From Gemmataceae bacterium (GTDB lineage: Bacteria; Planctomycetota; Planctomycetia; Gemmatales; Gemmataceae): 60,429 nucleotides of DNA. Location of the stretch: positions 1-60,429 of the forward strand of contig JAIEPT010000007.1 of the NCBI GenBank assembly GCA_019748295.1, written 5' to 3'. The notes under the pieces were generated by a model. That model searched no databases. It saw nothing but the letters and a program-made list of their open reading frames with translations, and had not been told where the DNA came from. Made by a program: the position numbers and the translations under genes. Below are positions 17,197-25,665 of this stretch, piece by piece; the first letter of the stretch is position 1, and every line of letters starts with the position of its first letter.

Positions 17197-18060
17197 TCAC
17201 GCGCCAAAGTTGCGGCGGGCAATTTCCCGAATCACCGCCGCCGCCACATCGACGCCGGTCGTCGGGGCCAACGCCTTCCAACCCGGGACTGCGTTTGCTT
17301 CCAATACGACGTAGCCGCCCGATTCGGTCGGCAGCAAATCGATCCCCGCAGCGATTGTCCCCACGGCCTCCGCCGCCTGCAACGCCAGCCGCTCTTCTTC
17401 GCGCGTCGGCGTCACCCGTTCGGTCCGTCCGCCCTGGGCCACATTGGTCCGCCAATCGTCCGCCGCATAGCGCCGCATGGCCGCCAGCACTCGGCCCCCT
17501 AGAACGAAGACGCGCAGATCCCACCCCGGATGCCGGATGAATCGCTGCAAAAACAGGATACCCCTCGTGCGTTCGATCGTGCGGAAGATGCGCCACGCGA
17601 GTTCGACATCGCCGACGCGCAGCATGCCTTTGCCTTCGGACCCAAAGATCGGCTTCACGACCACATCATTGCCCAGGCGATGAAACGCGTCGATCGCCGT
17701 TTCCGCATCCTGGCAGACAACCGTCTCCGGCGTCGGCAACCCCGCTGCATCGAAGCGGGCGGCCGCGAGGAACTTGTCGATGCATGTTTCCAACGAGCGA
17801 ACCGGATTGAAAACGCGCACCCCGCGCGCTTCGAGCCGCTGCAGCACATCCATCCGAAAGACGACCTGTTCCAACGACCCCGGCGGCATCGTCCGCACGA
17901 TCACCGCATCGAAGCCATCCACCGAAGTCTGCAATCGCGGCAACGCCGCATGCACCCCGCGAAAATCCACCGCCTCCGCATGGTGCCCCGCATCGCTCGC
18001 CGCGCGCATCAAATCGCGCACATGCCAACCGGCCCCGGAAGACAACAACGCAATCCGCAT
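17197..18060 (-). CDS. RimK-type ATP-grasp ligase
   Basis: Predicted to join an amino acid (often glutamate) to a substrate through an acyl phosphate made with ATP. ATP-grasp landmarks are visible: DKFLAAARFDAAGLPTPETV (entry to the central domain), DVVVKPIFGSEGKGM (glycine loop and Lys), RDL-like WDLRVFVLGGRVLAAMRR, and GIDLLPTESGGYVVLEANAVPGW with the Mg-binding Glu/Asn. Length 287 with ATG 18060; the frame extends to 18156 through repeat sequence. In planctomycetes and methylotrophs, relatives take part in methanopterin cofactor assembly, but the neighbours here (DUF475, B12 protein) do not prove this. Confidence 0.82.
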   Translation of the reverse strand: MRIALLSSGAGWHVRDLMRAASDAGHHAEAVDFRGVHAALPRLQTSVDGFDAVIVRTMPPGSLEQVVFRMDVLQRLEARGVRVFNPVRSLETCIDKFLAAARFDAAGLPTPETVVCQDAETAIDAFHRLGNDVVVKPIFGSEGKGMLRVGDVELAWRIFRTIERTRGILFLQRFIRHPGWDLRVFVLGGRVLAAMRRYAADDWRTNVAQGGRTERVTPTREEERLALQAAEAVGTIAAGIDLLPTESGGYVVLEANAVPGWKALAPTTGVDVAAAVIREIARRNFGA

Positions 18061-18111
18061 GCGGACAAGGTAGGAACGAGCAGCGAAGAAGCCCACAGCA
18101 ACGAGACGCGC

Positions 18112-18409
18112 TGTAGGGAACGCCCTCCGCGGCGATCCGAGCGGATAGATACGCACATCCCCGAATGTTCACCTTCCGCGATCCCCGCTTGCGGCTTAGC
18201 GATCCGGATTGTCGGCGCGAACGCTAAGCCGCAAGCGGAGAACCTGCGCGAGCAATAAGGCGAGCGGCGCCTGCATTTCTCCCCTCTCCCTCCGGGAGAG
18301 GCGCCGGGGGTGAGGGCATGCGACGTGGCGTTACGCGAGAAAAGGCACCCTCACCCCAACCCTCTCCCGGAGGGAGAGGGAGGTAGACTATCTCCTGCCG
18401 CTCGCCTAA
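18112..18409. repeat. Repeat cluster: family K fragment, family F palindrome, families D/E
   Basis: Fills the 405-base divergent gap. 18112-18150 is a half family K arm (CTGTAGGGAACGCCCTCCGC). 18185-18238 is a family F palindrome (CCGCTTGCGGCTTAGCG). 18247-18409 is a mirrored pair of family D/E arms ending in CTCCTGCCGCTCGCC. The promoters of both flanking genes must lie around or within this cluster. Confidence 0.8.
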
Positions 18410-18465
18410 GTGGTCGCTCGGTTAGAATGAAAGACGCGAATCGCGGCCGTCTCGATGGAGTTCGC

Positions 18466-18873
18466 ATGTCCCATCCGTTGCGAATCGTTCTCGCGAAAGT
18501 CGGGCTCGATGGACACGACCGCGGCATCAAAGTCGTGGCTCGGGCCTTGCGCGATGCGGGAATGCATGTCATCTATCCCGGCCTTTGGCTCACTCCCGAA
18601 GCGGTCGTTCGCACGGTCGCGGATGAAGATGCGGAATGGCTCGGCCTGAGCCTCCTTTCCGGCGCCCACATGACCTTGGTGCCGCGCGTGCTGCAGCTTC
18701 TGCGCGATGCGAGCCTTGAGCATGTCGGCGTGATGGTGGGCGGCATCATTCCGGAGGCGGACATTCCGAAGCTGCGGGAGATGGGCGTCGCGAAAGTGTT
18801 CGGCCCGGGAACGCCGCTCGACGAGATCGTCGGGTTTCTGCGCGAGCCGCGCCAGGTCGCTCATGGCTCATGA
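18466..18873 (+). CDS. Stand-alone B12-binding subunit, methylmalonyl-CoA mutase C-terminal type
   Basis: The whole 135-residue protein is the cobalamin-binding domain of methylmalonyl-CoA mutase: AKVGLDGHDRGIKVVARAL contains the DxHxxG signature whose His coordinates cobalt, LSLLSGAH and VMVGGIIPEADIPKLREMGVAKVFGPGT follow. The catalytic TIM-barrel subunit is absent, so it must pair with a separate large chain. The start has GGAG five bases upstream. It overlaps the MeaB-like gene by 11 bases, which fixes the functional link. Expected reactions are methylmalonyl-CoA or related acyl-CoA rearrangement. Confidence 0.9.
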   Translation: MSHPLRIVLAKVGLDGHDRGIKVVARALRDAGMHVIYPGLWLTPEAVVRTVADEDAEWLGLSLLSGAHMTLVPRVLQLLRDASLEHVGVMVGGIIPEADIPKLREMGVAKVFGPGTPLDEIVGFLREPRQVAHGS

Positions 18874-19786
18874 CTTGATCGCCCGCTTTCGCCGACACGA
18901 CCGCACCGCCCTCGCCCGGTTGGTCACGCTGGTTGCGCGTGGCGAGTCGTTTCCCGAACTCGATGCGATGCTTGCCGAGGATCCCGCGATGAAGCCGCGG
19001 GTCGTCGCCGTCACGGGCAGCGGTGGGGTCGGCAAAAGCTCGCTCGTGGGCCGACTGCTCGAAACGATCCGCCAAGACGGCAAGACGGTGGCCGTCCTGG
19101 CGTGCGATCCGCAGAGCCCGCTTTCGGGCGGGGCCATTCTTGGCGACCGATTCCGCATGGGCAGTTCGATCTACGATGGCCTCTTCATCCGCAGCCTCGC
19201 CGCCGTCGGCGGTCGTGGGGCGGTCGCCGACCATTTGCCCCGTTTGCTTCGGCTCCTCGCCCATTACGGCTTCGAGGTGGTGCTGATCGAAACGGTCGGC
19301 GCGGGGCAGGGGGATGTCGCGGTGCAGCAGGCGGCGGAGGTAGTCGTTTTGCTGGTGCAGCCCGAAGCCGGCGATGAATTGCAGTGGGAAAAAGCGGGCA
19401 TCCTCGAAATCGCCGACGTCGTGGTTGTGAACAAAGGTGATTTGCCAGGAGCCGAGAAGACAGTCGCTCAGGTCCGCGGCATGCTTGACCTCGCTCACGC
19501 CTCGCCCGTTGCTGTTTTGCGGGCTAGTGCGAAGACAGGAGAAGGCGTACCTGAGTTGTGGCGGCATCTGCAATCGCTTTCGCCGAAGGTTGTTCCCAAT
19601 CGGCTGAACGTATCGCTCCTGTTCGACCGCGTTGCCGAAGAAGCGGCTCGACGTGCCGCGCAGCTTTGGTCGCAGCACGACGCTGCCGTCTGCGAGATCG
19701 TTGCGAACTGGCAGGAGGGACGGCTCGCGGAGTCCGCCGCCGTGGATGCGCTGCTCAACACGTTGCGATCACATCCCGAAGCGTGA
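18863..19786 (+). CDS. meaB: MeaB/ArgK-type G3E GTPase, mutase chaperone
   Basis: Protects and reloads B12 mutases with GTP hydrolysis. Walker A is GSGGVGKSSLVGRLLE near residue 55; the ArgK-family DPQSPLSGGAILGDRFRM and VLIETVGAGQGDVAVQ (switch region), and the base-recognition motif VVNKGD follow. Length 307, typical. The overlap with the preceding cobalamin-binding subunit indicates coupled translation and a joint complex. The first residues (LIARFRRHDRTALARLVTLVARGE) match the MeaB N-terminal helices. Confidence 0.93.
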   Translation: MAHDLIARFRRHDRTALARLVTLVARGESFPELDAMLAEDPAMKPRVVAVTGSGGVGKSSLVGRLLETIRQDGKTVAVLACDPQSPLSGGAILGDRFRMGSSIYDGLFIRSLAAVGGRGAVADHLPRLLRLLAHYGFEVVLIETVGAGQGDVAVQQAAEVVVLLVQPEAGDELQWEKAGILEIADVVVVNKGDLPGAEKTVAQVRGMLDLAHASPVAVLRASAKTGEGVPELWRHLQSLSPKVVPNRLNVSLLFDRVAEEAARRAAQLWSQHDAAVCEIVANWQEGRLAESAAVDALLNTLRSHPEA

Positions 19787-19909
19787 CGCCCGCCAAACCG
19801 CAGTTTCCGTCCTGGCAGACATGCGGGGCAGTCGGGCCGTGATTGCACGACTATGGCTCCCGCCTTATAATCTCCGGTGATCCCACGCGGCACAATCGGG
19901 AACGCGAGC

Positions 19910-20473
19910 ATGGCGACCGTTGCGGCACTGATGACGACCGAGGAACTGCTGGCGCTGCCGGACGACGGCGTCGATCGCTGGCTGATCGCCGGCGAACTTC
20001 GAGAACGCCCCATGACCAGGCGAAATCGCTTTCATAGCTTCACGATGACTGCGGTCGCTACCGAGTTGGAACTCTGGCGCCGGCAGCAATCGAAACCGAG
20101 CGGCCAGGTATTGACTGGCGATGCCGGCATTCGGCTGAATCGCGATCCCGACACCTCCTTCGGCGTGGACGTCGCCTATGTCTCGGCTGCCGTGATCGCC
20201 CAACAACCGAGCGACCTCACGATCATCGACGGCCTGCCGACGCTCGCGGTCGAGATCCTCTCTCCGAGCGATACGATCGAAGACATTAACGAAAAACTGA
20301 GCGCCTATCTCGACGCGGGCGTGCCGTTGGTTTGGATCGTCAATCCCTACCAACACACCGTCACCGTTCACACCCCCGATTCCGAACCGGTCTTGTTCAA
20401 TGCGAATCAAGAGCTCACGGCCGAGCCGCATCTCCCCGGCTTCCGCGTGCCGGTTCGCCGACTGTTCGGATAA
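19910..20473 (+). CDS. Uma2 family protein (DUF820, PD-(D/E)XK nuclease-like)
   Basis: Uma2 proteins are abundant in planctomycetes and cyanobacteria, have a restriction-endonuclease fold and mostly lack a known role. Family marks here: MTTEELLALPDDGVDRWLIAGELRER, then DTSFGVDVAYVS (the PD motif region), TLAVEILSPSDTIEDINEKLSAYLDAGVPLVWIVNP with the E-x-K-like strand replaced by VEIL, and HLPGFRVPVRRLF. Length 187. ATG 19910 chosen by the family start. No adjacent partner. Confidence 0.88.
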   Translation: MATVAALMTTEELLALPDDGVDRWLIAGELRERPMTRRNRFHSFTMTAVATELELWRRQQSKPSGQVLTGDAGIRLNRDPDTSFGVDVAYVSAAVIAQQPSDLTIIDGLPTLAVEILSPSDTIEDINEKLSAYLDAGVPLVWIVNPYQHTVTVHTPDSEPVLFNANQELTAEPHLPGFRVPVRRLFG

Positions 20474-20614
20474 GCCCGACTGCATTTCTCGCACGCCTCG
20501 GCACTTGGCTTCGCTTTTCTTACGCCACCACCTCGTTGGGGGTCGCGGCTAACCACGCCCCTTCATCCCAGTCTGCCGAAAACTCCCTTGCGGCACGGTC
20601 GCATCCGTCATAAA

Positions 20615-20642
20615 GTTGTCGCTGGTTCGAACGACGACAACT
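20615..20642 (+). other. Small hairpin in the leader of the next gene
   Basis: GTTGTCG and CGACGACAAC pair around GTTCGAA, about 20 bases before the ATG at 20664. It could tune translation or be incidental. Confidence 0.35.
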
Positions 20643-20663
20643 TCGAAGAAAGGATGCTGACAC

Positions 20664-21083
20664 ATGAAGCGAGCGATTGCGGTTCTGGCGTTGCTGGTTC
20701 TTCCGAGCTTCGCTTTCGCCCAGGGCGTCTCGGTGGAGGCTTTCGAAAAAATCCTCACCAATGGCCTCAAGATCGAGTTCGACAAGAAGGGCGATGCCGA
20801 AAAAGTCATCGAATACGATCTCAAAGGAACTCCCTACTACGCCTACTACAACGCGGGGGGCAAGTTCGTCAACTTCCTCGTCCGCGACAAGGCGAACGGC
20901 GTGACGCTTCAGAAGGTCAACGAGTGGAACGTCAACGCACTCTGGTCGCGTGCCTACATCCTCCAGCAAGCGGTCGTGCTGGAAACCACGATCAGCCTCG
21001 ACGCGTCCCCTTCCGTCATCGGCAGCTACTATCGGCTGTTTGATGCGGATGCCAAGAAGTTCGCTGAGTTCCTCGGCAAGTAA
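20664..21083 (+). CDS. Small exported protein, YbjN-like
   Basis: A signal peptide is clear (MKRAIAVLALLVLPSFAFAQ). The mature part of about 119 residues resembles the YbjN/secretion-chaperone-like fold: GLKIEFDKKGDAEKVIEYDLKG, YYAYYNAGGKFVNFLVR and a helix pair from NVNALWSRAYILQQAVVLETTISLD. Function unknown in general. Preceded by GAAAGGA at ribosome-site distance and followed by an intrinsic terminator. It precedes the pst genes, but the terminator separates them. Confidence 0.7.
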   Translation: MKRAIAVLALLVLPSFAFAQGVSVEAFEKILTNGLKIEFDKKGDAEKVIEYDLKGTPYYAYYNAGGKFVNFLVRDKANGVTLQKVNEWNVNALWSRAYILQQAVVLETTISLDASPSVIGSYYRLFDADAKKFAEFLGK

Positions 21084-21104
21084 TTGGGTACCGATTTTTT
21101 CGAT

Positions 21105-21140
21105 GAGCCGGAACGTCCATGACGCTTCCGGCTCTTTCTT
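21105..21140 (+). terminator. Intrinsic terminator
   Basis: Stem GAGCCGGAA/TTCCGGCTC (with ACGTC/GACG near the loop) followed by TTTCTT. Located 22 bases after the YbjN-like gene. Confidence 0.85.
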
Positions 21141-21154
21141 GCCTGAACTCGCGC

Positions 21155-21183
21155 CTTCACATATTCTTCACGATTTCCACGCA
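21155..21183 (+). promoter_or_regulatory. Pho-box-like direct repeats upstream of pstS
   Basis: CTTCACA, CTTCACG and CCACGCA occur at an 11-base period (21155, 21166, 21177). A second pair, CTTCATC and CTTCGCA at 21222 and 21233, has the same period. Response regulator PhoB/PhoP sites are direct repeats at 11 bases with TTCACA-like half-sites in several phyla. The position before pstS supports phosphate control. Confidence 0.55.
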
Positions 21184-21324
21184 TATTCGTCCGTCTGCAC
21201 TTCTACATTGCCTCTGCGCAACTTCATCCGACCTTCGCATCGACCTCCGCGAACACTCAACGGCAGGGTCGAAAATCCGGTTAGACAGATCGAACACGCC
21301 TAAGTCGCCATTCGAGGAAGAACC

Positions 21325-22269
21325 ATGAATCATCGTCAACGCTTCGGCCTGATCGCCCTCGGCGCCGCCGTGGCCGTCGTTTTGGGATTCGGCGCCCTGC
21401 AAGTCGGCGCTCAAGACATCAAAGGCGAGGTCAAGATCGACGGGTCCAGTACCGTCTATCTGATTACGGAAGCCGTCGCCACCAACTTCAAGAAGCTGCA
21501 CCCTGGCGTCAATGTGACCGTCGGCATTTCGGGCACCGGCGGCGGGTTCAAGAAGTTCGCGGCGGGCGAGACGGACATCTCGGATGCCTCACGCAAAATC
21601 AAGGACGTCGAAGCGGCGAACTGCAAAAAGAACGGCATCGAGTTCACCGAACTTCAAATCGCCTGGGACGGGCTCGCCGTCGCTATCCACAAGGAAAACA
21701 CCTGGGCGACGAAGATGACCGTCGAACAGCTGAAGAAAATCTGGCATCCGGACACTGCGGCCCAAAAATGGAGCGATGTCGATCCGACATGGCCGAAGGA
21801 AGATATTCAGCTCTACGGCGCCGGGCCGGACAGCGGCACGTTCGACTACTTCACCGAAACGATCAACGGCAAGGAAAAGCTGACTCGCAAGGACTACACC
21901 GCAAGCGAGGACGACAACTCGCTGGTGCAGGGCGTGGCTCGCAACAAGTACGCCTTGGGCTACTTCGGACTTGCGTATCTCGAGGGCCACAAGGATAAAC
22001 TGGTAGCCGTGGCGCTCGCCGCCAAGGACGGCAAGTTCGTCGAGCCGAAGGTCGATACGGTTCTCGACCGTTCCTATCCGATCAGCCGCCCGCTGTACAT
22101 TTACGTTGCGAACAAGGCGCTGGCTCGGCCGGAGGTGAAGGAGTTCGTCGGATACTACCTTCGTCGATCGGACCTTGTCTCTGACGTCAAATACGTGCCG
22201 CTCAGCGCGCTTCAGGCGAATCGCACCAAGAAAGCGTTCGAAGGAGCCTTGAAGAGCGCGGCGAAGTAA
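21325..22269 (+). CDS. pstS: Phosphate ABC transporter substrate-binding protein
   Basis: Captures phosphate outside the inner membrane. A signal/anchor (GLIALGAAVAVVLGFGALQVGAQ) is followed by the family entry IKIDGSSTVYLITEAVA-like segment (VKIDGSSTVYLI), then VGISGTGGGFKKFAAGETDISDASR, the phosphate-binding loop type, and YGAGPDSGTFDYFTETI. YALGYFGLAYLEGH near the C-terminus is also typical. Length 314, close to the PstS2/SphX type. It leads the pstS-pstC-pstA set, with GAGGAAG as ribosome site. Confidence 0.93.
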   Translation: MNHRQRFGLIALGAAVAVVLGFGALQVGAQDIKGEVKIDGSSTVYLITEAVATNFKKLHPGVNVTVGISGTGGGFKKFAAGETDISDASRKIKDVEAANCKKNGIEFTELQIAWDGLAVAIHKENTWATKMTVEQLKKIWHPDTAAQKWSDVDPTWPKEDIQLYGAGPDSGTFDYFTETINGKEKLTRKDYTASEDDNSLVQGVARNKYALGYFGLAYLEGHKDKLVAVALAAKDGKFVEPKVDTVLDRSYPISRPLYIYVANKALARPEVKEFVGYYLRRSDLVSDVKYVPLSALQANRTKKAFEGALKSAAK

Positions 22270-22388
22270 GGCGAGAGGCAGGAGATAGTCTACCTCTCTC
22301 CCGGAGGGAGAGGGAGGTAGACTAGCTCCTGCCGCTTGCTTAAAGCGGGTTACTGCAAGCGCTCGTAGTGCCCCGCTTCAGCGGGGCA
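22267..22388. repeat. Family E palindrome plus a second hairpin between pstS and pstC
   Basis: 22267-22342 is a palindrome of two family E arms around GGAGGGAGAGGG. 22362-22388 holds the hairpin TGCCCCGCTTCAGCGGGGCA. Together they could lower pstC and pstA expression relative to pstS. Confidence 0.8.
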
Positions 22389-22522
22389 TGACTTCAAAAC
22401 CGGCGCAACAGGTGTTGACGGTGACGATTCAGTTGTTTAAGCGTTCCTAAGCGGAGCGTTCCGAAACAAGAACCGGAGGGAAAGGTCGGACCACCCCCTC
22501 CGCATGTTCCGAAAGGCGTGCC

Positions 22523-23521
22523 GTGTCCACCGCCGTCGCATCGCCGGTTGTCCCGCAGCCGGCTCCTCCGGTCCGCATGAATCGCAGCCGTCAGAAGCTG
22601 ATCGAAGCCGCCATCGAGTGGGTGCTGTTCGGCTGCGCATCCTTGTCGATCATCATCACGGTCGCCATTGCCGCGCTGGTGCTGACGGGGACCTACGAAT
22701 TCTTCATGTACCAGGACGAACGGCCGTTGGCCTGGGGCGAAGTCTGGAGCCGGTTCGTACAGTTCTTCACCGGACAGCATTGGAATGCCGGCTTCGCGAA
22801 TGCGGAGTACGGCATTCTGCCGTTATTGTTCGGAACCCTTTGCGTGGCGCTCATCGCCGCGGCCGTGGCTTTGCCCATCGGCTTGACGACGGCGATTTAC
22901 CTGAGCGAATACGCAAGCCCCCGGATGCGGGTCATCGCCAAACCGACCCTTGAACTGCTGGCAGGCATTCCGACGGTCGTCTACGGGTTCTTCGCGGTCG
23001 CATTCCTGACGCCGCACGTGCTGGCGCCGGTCTTCGCCTTTTTCGGAATGCAAATCGGCAACCCGTACAACCAACTGGCGGGCGGGATCGTCGTGGGGAT
23101 CATGATCATTCCGATGGTCGCGTCCCTGAGCGAAGACGCCATACGGGCGGTGCCTCGTTCGTTGCGAGACGGCGCCATCGCGCTGGGGGCCACCAAGTTC
23201 GAAACGAGTTTGAAGGTAACGGTCCCCGCGGCATTGTCCGGCATCACGGCATCCTTCATCCTCGCCATCTCGCGGGCCATCGGCGAGACGATGGCGGTCA
23301 GCCTCGCCTGCGGCGATACCGCTCGGTTCACGCTGAATCCCCTTGAGGGCTTCGCGACCATGACGAGCTTCATCGTCCGCATCGCCAAGGGAGACGTCCG
23401 CGTGGGATCGACGGACTACAACAGTTTGTTTGCGGTCGCGGCCGTCCTTTTCTTCATGACCTTGTGCCTCAACATCGTGGCCCAGAAGGTGCTGAAGCGA
23501 TATCGAATGGTCTACCAATGA
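22523..23521 (+). CDS. pstC: Phosphate ABC transporter permease
   Basis: Inner-membrane channel subunit. Six hydrophobic helices, the first at about residues 35-60. The EAA loop that contacts the ATPase is MVASLSEDAIRAVPRSLRDGAIALGATKFET, and LLAGIPTVVYGFFA and AISRAIGETMAVSLACG are PstC hallmarks. Length 332. Start is GTG at 22523 (MSTAVAS). The pstA start overlaps the stop (ATGA). Confidence 0.93.
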   Translation: MSTAVASPVVPQPAPPVRMNRSRQKLIEAAIEWVLFGCASLSIIITVAIAALVLTGTYEFFMYQDERPLAWGEVWSRFVQFFTGQHWNAGFANAEYGILPLLFGTLCVALIAAAVALPIGLTTAIYLSEYASPRMRVIAKPTLELLAGIPTVVYGFFAVAFLTPHVLAPVFAFFGMQIGNPYNQLAGGIVVGIMIIPMVASLSEDAIRAVPRSLRDGAIALGATKFETSLKVTVPAALSGITASFILAISRAIGETMAVSLACGDTARFTLNPLEGFATMTSFIVRIAKGDVRVGSTDYNSLFAVAAVLFFMTLCLNIVAQKVLKRYRMVYQ

Positions 23522-24948
23522 GCGACCGTCGCGAGACCCATCCGGCACTTCGATCGACGCTCCCCTCTTGGCGCGCCGCGATCGGACCTGGCCTTTTGTG
23601 GGGGCTGATCTTCTCGGTCTCCATTTCGGTCGGCCTTGTGGCGGCTTACGGCTTTTGGCATGTATTACGGGGCGAGGCAGTCTCCGCCCGAGGCTTCGTT
23701 TTCGGCGCCGCCGCGCTGAACGCGGTCCTGTTCCCGATCGGCGCTCTTGCCGGCATCATGCGATACTCGCGGGCATTCGCCGACAAGGCCTTCGTTGGCC
23801 TTGGCATGCTCGCCACATGCTTCGGCTTGGCGATGCTGGTCCTGTTTTTCGGTCAGATGATTTGGGACACCAAGAAATACTTCCGCTACACGCCGCAGAT
23901 GATCCGCGAGCACAACGAAATGCTCCGCGATCGCGTGACGCAGCAGGAGAACATCATCCTCGCCGAGATGGAGAAGACCAAGGCCGAGATGCATGCGGAG
24001 ATGAAGAAAGCCGCCGATGACCAGGAACGGGCGGAAATCAAGGAACTGTTCGAGAAGGAAATTCTCCCTGGAAAGCTTTCGGACCTCAAGAAAAACGCCG
24101 ACGATTTCATTCAAGCGCGGAACGCCGGCGTGCGCGAGGATCTGAGCGGTTGGGGCATCTTCGTGTTTTTCCTGGCCAATGGACCCAGCAACGTGCCTCA
24201 GGACGCCGGCATCTTTCCCGCGCTGATCGGAAGCCTTTACATCGGATTGATCACCATTTTGTTCGCGGTGCCGATCGGCATTGGGGCGGCGATCTACTTG
24301 GAGGAGTACAAGTCCAAGGGCAGGATGGGGAAAATCCTGGGCGGCATCATTCAGATCAACATCAACAACCTGGCCGGGGTGCCTTCCGTCGTCTACGGAA
24401 TTTTAGGCGGCTGGGCTTTCGTGCAGATGATGATCGGGCTGCAGCAGTACGCGCCCTGGGACATCGCCCCGCGCAACCTGCTCGGCGGCGGATTGACGTT
24501 GGCGCTGCTCACCCTTCCCGTCGTCATCGTGGCGACCCAGGAAGCCATTCGAGCAGTGCCCGATTCGATTCGCCACGGAGCCTACGCCGTGGGAGCCACT
24601 CACTGGCAGACCATCCGCTTTCAGGTGCTGCCTCTGGCCTGGCCCGGCATCCTGACCGGCGCCATCCTCTCGCTTTCCCGCGCCATCGGCGAGGCAGCTC
24701 CCTTGGTCCTTTTCGGCGCCCTGCTGTTCGTCGATCAAACGCCGGGGCTCTTCCAGCGATTCACCGTCCTCCCCATGCAGATCTTCGCCTGGGCCGATCG
24801 CCCCGCCGTGCTGATGAACGGCGAAACGGTCGAAGTATGGCAGCACAACGCCGCGTTCGCGAGCTTGGTGCTCCTGGTCATGCTGCTGAGCCTGAACGCC
24901 GCCGCCATCTGGATGCGCAATCGCGCCCAACAGCGGCTGAAATGGTAG
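23518..24948 (+). CDS. pstA: Phosphate ABC transporter permease with coiled-coil insertion
   Basis: Partner of PstC. The C-terminal half is standard: FPALIGSLYIGLITILFAVPIGIG, NNLAGVPSVVYGILG, the EAA loop VVIVATQEAIRAVPDSIRHGAYAVGATH and LSRAIGEAAPLVLFGA. The first 110 residues contain three hydrophobic segments. Between them and the permease core is an insertion of about 90 residues rich in Glu, Lys and Met that reads as coiled coil (LAEMEKTKAEMHAEMKKAADD). Total 476, against about 280-300 for usual PstA. It overlaps pstC by four bases. No pstB or phoU follows. Confidence 0.92.
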   Translation: MSDRRETHPALRSTLPSWRAAIGPGLLWGLIFSVSISVGLVAAYGFWHVLRGEAVSARGFVFGAAALNAVLFPIGALAGIMRYSRAFADKAFVGLGMLATCFGLAMLVLFFGQMIWDTKKYFRYTPQMIREHNEMLRDRVTQQENIILAEMEKTKAEMHAEMKKAADDQERAEIKELFEKEILPGKLSDLKKNADDFIQARNAGVREDLSGWGIFVFFLANGPSNVPQDAGIFPALIGSLYIGLITILFAVPIGIGAAIYLEEYKSKGRMGKILGGIIQININNLAGVPSVVYGILGGWAFVQMMIGLQQYAPWDIAPRNLLGGGLTLALLTLPVVIVATQEAIRAVPDSIRHGAYAVGATHWQTIRFQVLPLAWPGILTGAILSLSRAIGEAAPLVLFGALLFVDQTPGLFQRFTVLPMQIFAWADRPAVLMNGETVEVWQHNAAFASLVLLVMLLSLNAAAIWMRNRAQQRLKW

Positions 24949-25016
24949 CGCAACGGAATTGCCTACGTAACAGTTCGACCGTGGCTTGCGACGAGCAACT
25001 TCGTGGAACAGCATTC

Positions 25017-25412
25017 ATGGCGAAAGTAACCGGGATCGGCGGCGTGTTCTTCAAGAGCAAGGGCGACCCCGCGGCGCTGGCGGCCTGGTATCGGAAGCAC
25101 CTGGGGTCGACGCTCTCGGAATTCGGCGGCGCCATCTTGCGATGGCCCGAGGATCGAGCCGACGACAATGGCCTCACCGTCCGGCATCTCGCGGGCCCCG
25201 GCAGCAAGTGGTTCGATGCGCCCTTGATGATCAACTACCGAGTCGATGACCTCGGCGAAATGCTCGTACAACTCCGCACGGCCGGCGTCGAAACCGTCCA
25301 CGGCCCCGAGTCGCATGAGAACGGAAAGTTCGCATGGATCATCGATCCGGACGGCAACAAAGTGGAACTGTGGGAACCAAAAGCCTGGGACGAAAAGAAC
25401 AAGGCGGGCTGA
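25017..25412 (+). CDS. Glyoxalase/VOC superfamily protein
   Basis: Small metal enzyme fold of the glyoxalase, bleomycin-resistance and dioxygenase group. Two beta-alpha-beta-beta-beta modules are visible: VTGIGGVFFKSKGDPAALAAWYRKHLG and YRVDDLGEMLVQLRTAGVETV, ending IIDPDGNKVELWEP with the metal-type Glu. Length 131, start ATG 25017. It lies 69 bases after pstA in the same direction. The substrate is not predictable. Confidence 0.88.
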   Translation: MAKVTGIGGVFFKSKGDPAALAAWYRKHLGSTLSEFGGAILRWPEDRADDNGLTVRHLAGPGSKWFDAPLMINYRVDDLGEMLVQLRTAGVETVHGPESHENGKFAWIIDPDGNKVELWEPKAWDEKNKAG

Positions 25413-25432
25413 AGGCAATTTCGATTAAAGCG

Positions 25433-25625
25433 GTCGGCTTGGACGCCATCGGGCAACTCTAAGAAAACCTGCGGCAAGGGTTGATCGACGTCCCCGTCAC
25501 CACGCCGCGGCAACTCAAGGCGGCACGCCGACGCATCGAGGAACGCGAACGAAAGCGGATCCGGCTTCGCTCCGCTTTACGCGCAGCAGCAAGCGGGTCG
25601 CTTCGAGGAAGCGGCGTAGTGAGGT
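25433..25625 (+). pseudogene. Degenerate transposase N-terminus fragment
   Basis: Reads LDAIGQL-stop-ENLRQGLID, then after a small deletion TTPRQLKAARRRIEERERK. This matches the minus-strand protein at 25666-26043 (MDAIEQLKEDLRQGRID and QRQLEAARQRVEELERK). It has an in-frame stop and a missing stretch, so it is a decayed copy. Confidence 0.6.
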
Positions 25626-25665
25626 GGGCTTAGTGAGGCAGACGCGGGGACTCGCGGCTCGCGGG

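Noticed and set aside
18410..18465. Cobalamin riboswitch before the B12 subunit gene
   Set aside because: Only 56 bases of non-repeat leader and no B12-box-like sequence was seen.
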